A stretch of DNA of 64,000 bases from Candidatus Bathyarchaeota archaeon (lineage in GTDB: Archaea > Thermoproteota > Bathyarchaeia > Bathyarchaeales > Bathycorpusculaceae): the NCBI GenBank assembly GCA_026014595.1, contig JAOZHY010000033.1:62001-126000 (forward strand), read 5' to 3'. A program made the translations under genes and the position numbers. The notes beneath the pieces were generated by a model. It was not told the origin of the DNA. It worked only from the letters and a program-made list of their open reading frames with translations, and did not search any database. This document shows positions 60,729 through 64,000 of the stretch, one piece after another (within the stretch, counting starts at the first letter, position 1; each line of letters begins with the position of its first letter).

Positions 60729-62951
60729 CTACTTTTTGCGCCTTCTTCTTACAAAGATGAGCGCGACGATGATTACGACTATGATGACAACTGCCACTAT
60801 TGCAAGCAACAGAGTGATGTCTATTGCGCCACTTACAGTATAGCTTCCGAGGAATATGTATTCTCCTGTTGAATCGTCCCTAAGATAGTAATAGTATGTT
60901 CCTGGCTCGGTAGGCGACACTGTGAAACTGAAGAATCCGTTTACGTCTGTTGTCGTGCTTGCCACCGTCTTTAACGAGTTTGGAAATGTTGAGTTGTCGG
61001 TCGTCTCGAACAGCGTAACCGCAGTGTTTGGCTTTGGTGCGCCACTTGTATCATTCAAGATGCCCTGCAAGTTTATGGTGGTCAAGCCAACACTTGTCGG
61101 AATGGTGTAACCTGCCAACTCCAAGTAATGCTTAGCTTGAGAAAGGTCGTAGGGTCTCGCTGTTATCGAATTGTCATAGAATGGTTGTGTAGGCAACATT
61201 GGCGTTGCTCCAGGGTCTCCGTAACCAGCCAGTAGATTGTTGATGATCAGATCGCGTGGGATTGCGTAGTCAAAGGCTATGCGCACATACTTTGCGGCTT
61301 CTGCGGCACGTGAGGGGTCGGATTTGCCTAGCGGTGTGTCGACTCCAGTGCCGAAGACTGGGTGTCGCATGTTGTACCCGAATTCTTGTCTGCCAACACC
61401 GTCCAGATTGATGACTCTGCCCCATGATGGGTCAATTGATGGCACGTCTGTCTGCATCTGATAGTTGTAGTCGAGCATGTCAACTTCGCCGTTCTTTAGC
61501 GCGGCCAACGCCGAGGTTTTGTCAGCAATGAATCGAATATAATAGTCCTTTATCTGGAATAAGCCCATGTTCTTCAAACCGGTTGCGTTCCAGAAGTTGT
61601 CATATCTTTCAAGATGCACAACCTGTGCTACTGGATCATAGCTAACCCACTTGTACGGTCCGGTTCCAACAGGTCCTGTGTATGTTTTACCCTTTATGGT
61701 CATTGATCCCTGTCCCGTGTTGAATGGTGACGTTGCCCAGTCTGCTGGAGCAATATTTTCGAGGATGTGCTTCGGTATGATATTGTTGGTGAAAGCCAGC
61801 AGGTAGGGTTCAAAGTAGCCGTAAGGCTTTCCATTTGCCAAAACCGGAAGGTGCACAGTAACTGTGTACTGGTCAGTTGCGGTTATGGTTCCTTGCCTGC
61901 TACCGCTCCCTAAAGTTGCAGAGGTTCCATCGGAATACGTGAATTTAACGTTGTCTCCATAGACGCTTTGGTAATATCCAACAAACTGACTGGCGGTGTC
62001 TGGGTTCATCAATGCCCACAGTGAAAACACTACGTCGTCGGCTGTGAAGGGTTCGCCGTCGTGCCACGTCACGCCATGTCTGCAATTGAATGTCCATGTG
62101 AAGCCGTCTGCACTGTGGCTCCAAGAAGTCAATAACGACGGCACTTCAAGGTCGCTCAAACCAGATAATGTAGGCCATGCTTCTGCTAAACCATTAAAGA
62201 TTGGCATCCACACAATTGTGTCATACCAACTGTTGGATTCAGGCGGGTTAAGGTCAGAAATCTCGCCAGTGGCGCAGTAAGTAATTGAGGTTTTGCCGTC
62301 GCTGCGGGTTAACAACTGCGGGTAAGGTTGTGCGTTGAAGTAAAGCCACCCTTCTCCGCCAGTTGGAGGCGTATACAAGTTGCCTATAGCGGGATTAACT
62401 ACAACCGGCGCCTTCTGGTACATTATCTGCGACGCAGGCATTTCGTTGAAGTATAACTGTTGCCATTGCTTGAGTACACTTGCCTTCTCATCGTTGTCTG
62501 TGGAAGTGATGAATCGGTCAAGCAGATCATTGGACTCCGCATTGTTCCATAGATAATAGTTTTGTCCAGACGGAGCGAAGAATGCAGGGTCTCCTCCATA
62601 ATAAAGTTGCCGGGGTTCAGGCAGTAGTCCGGGTGTCCATCCAACTGCCATTATGTCGTATCCACCTTGGCCATAAGTTTTGCCTACGTACTCAGGACTA
62701 GGTGTAAACACGCGGTCATACACGGACGTCCAATCTAAGTAAACAACTTTGGCATCGATGCCTAGCTGCTGGAGGTTGCTTGCGAATACTTGGGACCATT
62801 GACGTCTCAGGAGGTTAGCATTGCCGGGTGCGATTATGGTTACGCTGAATAATGAGTTGCTCTGCGCTTTGACTGCTGTTAAAGGTGCAATCATTGATGC
62901 TGCTAAAGCCAATATAAGAAGCACTGTCACTGCTTTTTTGCTTATGAACAT
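60729..62951 (-). CDS. Family 5 ABC peptide-binding protein, membrane-anchored
   Basis: 740 residues. Signal helix (AVTVLLILALAASMIAPLTA), then the SBP_bac_5 domain; motif FNCRHGVTWHDGEPFTADDV and VGTGPYKWVSYDPVAQVVHL are family hallmarks. At the C-terminus a short Ig-like domain (GTYYYYLRDDSTGEYIFLG) leads to an anchor helix and a FVRRRRKK tail, so the binder is held on the outer face. Captures peptides or oligosaccharides for the divergently encoded permease. ATG 62951 has GGGGAG eight bases upstream; a longer frame starts at 62987. Confidence 0.94.
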   Translation of the reverse strand: MFISKKAVTVLLILALAASMIAPLTAVKAQSNSLFSVTIIAPGNANLLRRQWSQVFASNLQQLGIDAKVVYLDWTSVYDRVFTPSPEYVGKTYGQGGYDIMAVGWTPGLLPEPRQLYYGGDPAFFAPSGQNYYLWNNAESNDLLDRFITSTDNDEKASVLKQWQQLYFNEMPASQIMYQKAPVVVNPAIGNLYTPPTGGEGWLYFNAQPYPQLLTRSDGKTSITYCATGEISDLNPPESNSWYDTIVWMPIFNGLAEAWPTLSGLSDLEVPSLLTSWSHSADGFTWTFNCRHGVTWHDGEPFTADDVVFSLWALMNPDTASQFVGYYQSVYGDNVKFTYSDGTSATLGSGSRQGTITATDQYTVTVHLPVLANGKPYGYFEPYLLAFTNNIIPKHILENIAPADWATSPFNTGQGSMTIKGKTYTGPVGTGPYKWVSYDPVAQVVHLERYDNFWNATGLKNMGLFQIKDYYIRFIADKTSALAALKNGEVDMLDYNYQMQTDVPSIDPSWGRVINLDGVGRQEFGYNMRHPVFGTGVDTPLGKSDPSRAAEAAKYVRIAFDYAIPRDLIINNLLAGYGDPGATPMLPTQPFYDNSITARPYDLSQAKHYLELAGYTIPTSVGLTTINLQGILNDTSGAPKPNTAVTLFETTDNSTFPNSLKTVASTTTDVNGFFSFTVSPTEPGTYYYYLRDDSTGEYIFLGSYTVSGAIDITLLLAIVAVVIIVVIIVALIFVRRRRKK

Positions 62952-63133
62952 TTTTTTTTCTCCCCAATTCCCTGTTTTCCTGTTCATATTTTTATATATA
63001 TTAAATTTTCTATAATCGAAAAAATCATTTGTATTTGATTAAACGCTAGATTGAATTCCATGAAGGAGAATATTCAAAAAACTTTATAATCAATATCGAT
63101 AAAGAATAAGCAGTCACCGGTGAGGCTTCAAAT

Positions 63134-64000
63134 TTGCCGAATGTGTTTAGAGCGCTTGCTGGAAGCTCGATGTTCAGGTACATTGTAAGAAGGCTCCTTT
63201 ATATGATTCCTGTGGCACTGGGAATCTCGATAGTAGCTTTTGTAACAATGTACGCGGCTGGGGACCCGATTTCTCTTATAAGAGCTGGAAAGCCAAATGT
63301 TGATCAAACCACTCTTAACGCGTTGCGGGCATATTATGGATTAGATCAGCCAGTACCAATTCAATATTTAAACTGGCTAACAAACATTCTCCAACTAAAT
63401 TTCGGAAAATCTCTTTATGGAGGGCAGCCTGTCATTTACATAATAGGACCGAAAATCTGGCCAACCATAGAGCTGCAGGTGGTTTCGCTCCTAATAGCCT
63501 TCGCCATTTCTATACCAATCGCGGTGAACTCAGCAAGAAAACCCTACTCGAAGCAGGACGTTATTGTAACTTCGTTCTCACTCTTCGGAGTTTCAATGCC
63601 TACTTTTTGGTTTGGGCTAATCCTCATCATCGTGTTTTCATTCACGCTTGGCTGGCTACCCTCCGCGGGTGCAGTAGGCGCAGCAGGATTTTTATGGTGG
63701 GGCAATCCAATACTTGACCAAATCGCACATCTAATTTTGCCCGTGGCAGTGCTTGTGTATGTTTCACTAGCCCAAAACATACGCCTAATTAGAGCAAACA
63801 TGCTAGAAATTCTGAGGTCTGACTACATTTTGGCAGCCAGAGCAAGCGGCATCAGCGAAAGAAAAGTAGTCTATGGGTACGCGCTCAGAAACGCAATTAC
63901 GCCTGCTTTGACTTTTCTTGCAATAGCACTGGGAGGTATGATTGCAGGTGCTCCCATGACTGAATACGTGTTCAGCTGGCCGGGTCTGGGACGCCAATAC
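63134..64000 (+). CDS. Peptide ABC transporter permease, DppB/OppB type (3' end cut off)
   Basis: At least 289 residues, open to the window end. FRYIVRRLLYMIPVALGISI at the start, ALRAYYGLDQPVPIQYLNWL, FGVSMPTFWFGLILIIVFSF, and the EAA-like loop LRSDYILAARASGISERKVV followed by YALRNAITPALTF and YVFSWPGLGRQY match DppB. Forms the channel with DppC for the binding protein next door. Start TTG 63134 (GGTGAGG upstream) or ATG 63170, which matches the family start better. Further operon genes lie past the window. Confidence 0.93.
   Translation, partial: MPNVFRALAGSSMFRYIVRRLLYMIPVALGISIVAFVTMYAAGDPISLIRAGKPNVDQTTLNALRAYYGLDQPVPIQYLNWLTNILQLNFGKSLYGGQPVIYIIGPKIWPTIELQVVSLLIAFAISIPIAVNSARKPYSKQDVIVTSFSLFGVSMPTFWFGLILIIVFSFTLGWLPSAGAVGAAGFLWWGNPILDQIAHLILPVAVLVYVSLAQNIRLIRANMLEILRSDYILAARASGISERKVVYGYALRNAITPALTFLAIALGGMIAGAPMTEYVFSWPGLGRQY

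Overview
The window is archaeal chromosome. Evidence: an aIF1A gene, archaeal TATA boxes a short distance upstream of starts (several apparently leaderless), strong GGAGG/GAGGTG ribosome sites mixed with TTG and GTG starts, a thiolase paired with a Zn-ribbon/OB-fold DUF35 protein, an AbrB/PIN pair, and single-helix-anchored surface proteins. No rRNA, tRNA, CRISPR array, transposase or origin was recognised. The gene mix (membrane pyrophosphatase, BlaI/M56, Ku/LigD end joining, many glycosyltransferases, YVTN and PQQ propellers) fits a mesophilic Thermoproteota lineage such as Bathyarchaeia, but that placement is a guess; the archaeal call is firm.

Layout. 1-9800 (minus): a tightly packed glycan operon with a cut-off methyltransferase, an FdtA-type cupin, five GT2 enzymes, one GT4, a large membrane protein and a dolichyl-phosphate-sugar-synthase-like GT2; the distal part is visibly AT-rich. 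10118-15464 (minus): a second polysaccharide locus with a processive GT2, a DUF3131 protein and a GT-C-like membrane protein. Both loci begin with a gene for the same small unknown protein family, preceded by the same 22-base leader motif. 15701-22357: an MBL hydrolase, small membrane proteins, a secreted multicopper oxidase and a PKD/Ig-like surface protein. 22459-28582: an AbrB/PIN pair, then an M56 peptidase and BlaI repressor divergent from a FtsX/MacB-type ABC exporter and a seven-bladed YVTN propeller, with three palindromes between them. 28710-32522: a non-homologous end-joining operon (LigD polymerase, Ku, LigD ligase with phosphoesterase, DUF72).

32542-43600: a 675-residue zinc-ribbon/coiled-coil protein, a PQQ-propeller fused to a GT39 glycosyltransferase, an OB-fold protein with aIF1A, a HELLH metalloprotein pair, small zinc-ribbon and DUF4177 proteins, an alcohol dehydrogenase and a HAD phosphatase. 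43632-50504: DUF35 and thiolase, a surface protein interrupted by an in-frame TGA, a DUF5678-like/retropepsin-like pair, and a H+-pyrophosphatase. 50949-64000: an MgtA-type P-ATPase with an added C-terminal winged-helix-like domain, an ArsR-type regulator, threonine aldolase, a GAF protein resembling free-methionine-sulfoxide reductase, DMT and MFS transporters, DUF2061, UspA, and a peptide ABC transporter (binding protein and a permease cut by the window end).

Most notable: a BlaI-controlled export/sensing locus with promoter-proximal palindromes; two paralogous small proteins heading glycan operons; unusual fusions (MgtA plus winged helix, PQQ propeller plus GT39); and three genes with damaged or non-standard reading frames (blaI N-terminus, OB-fold gene start, TGA-interrupted surface protein).
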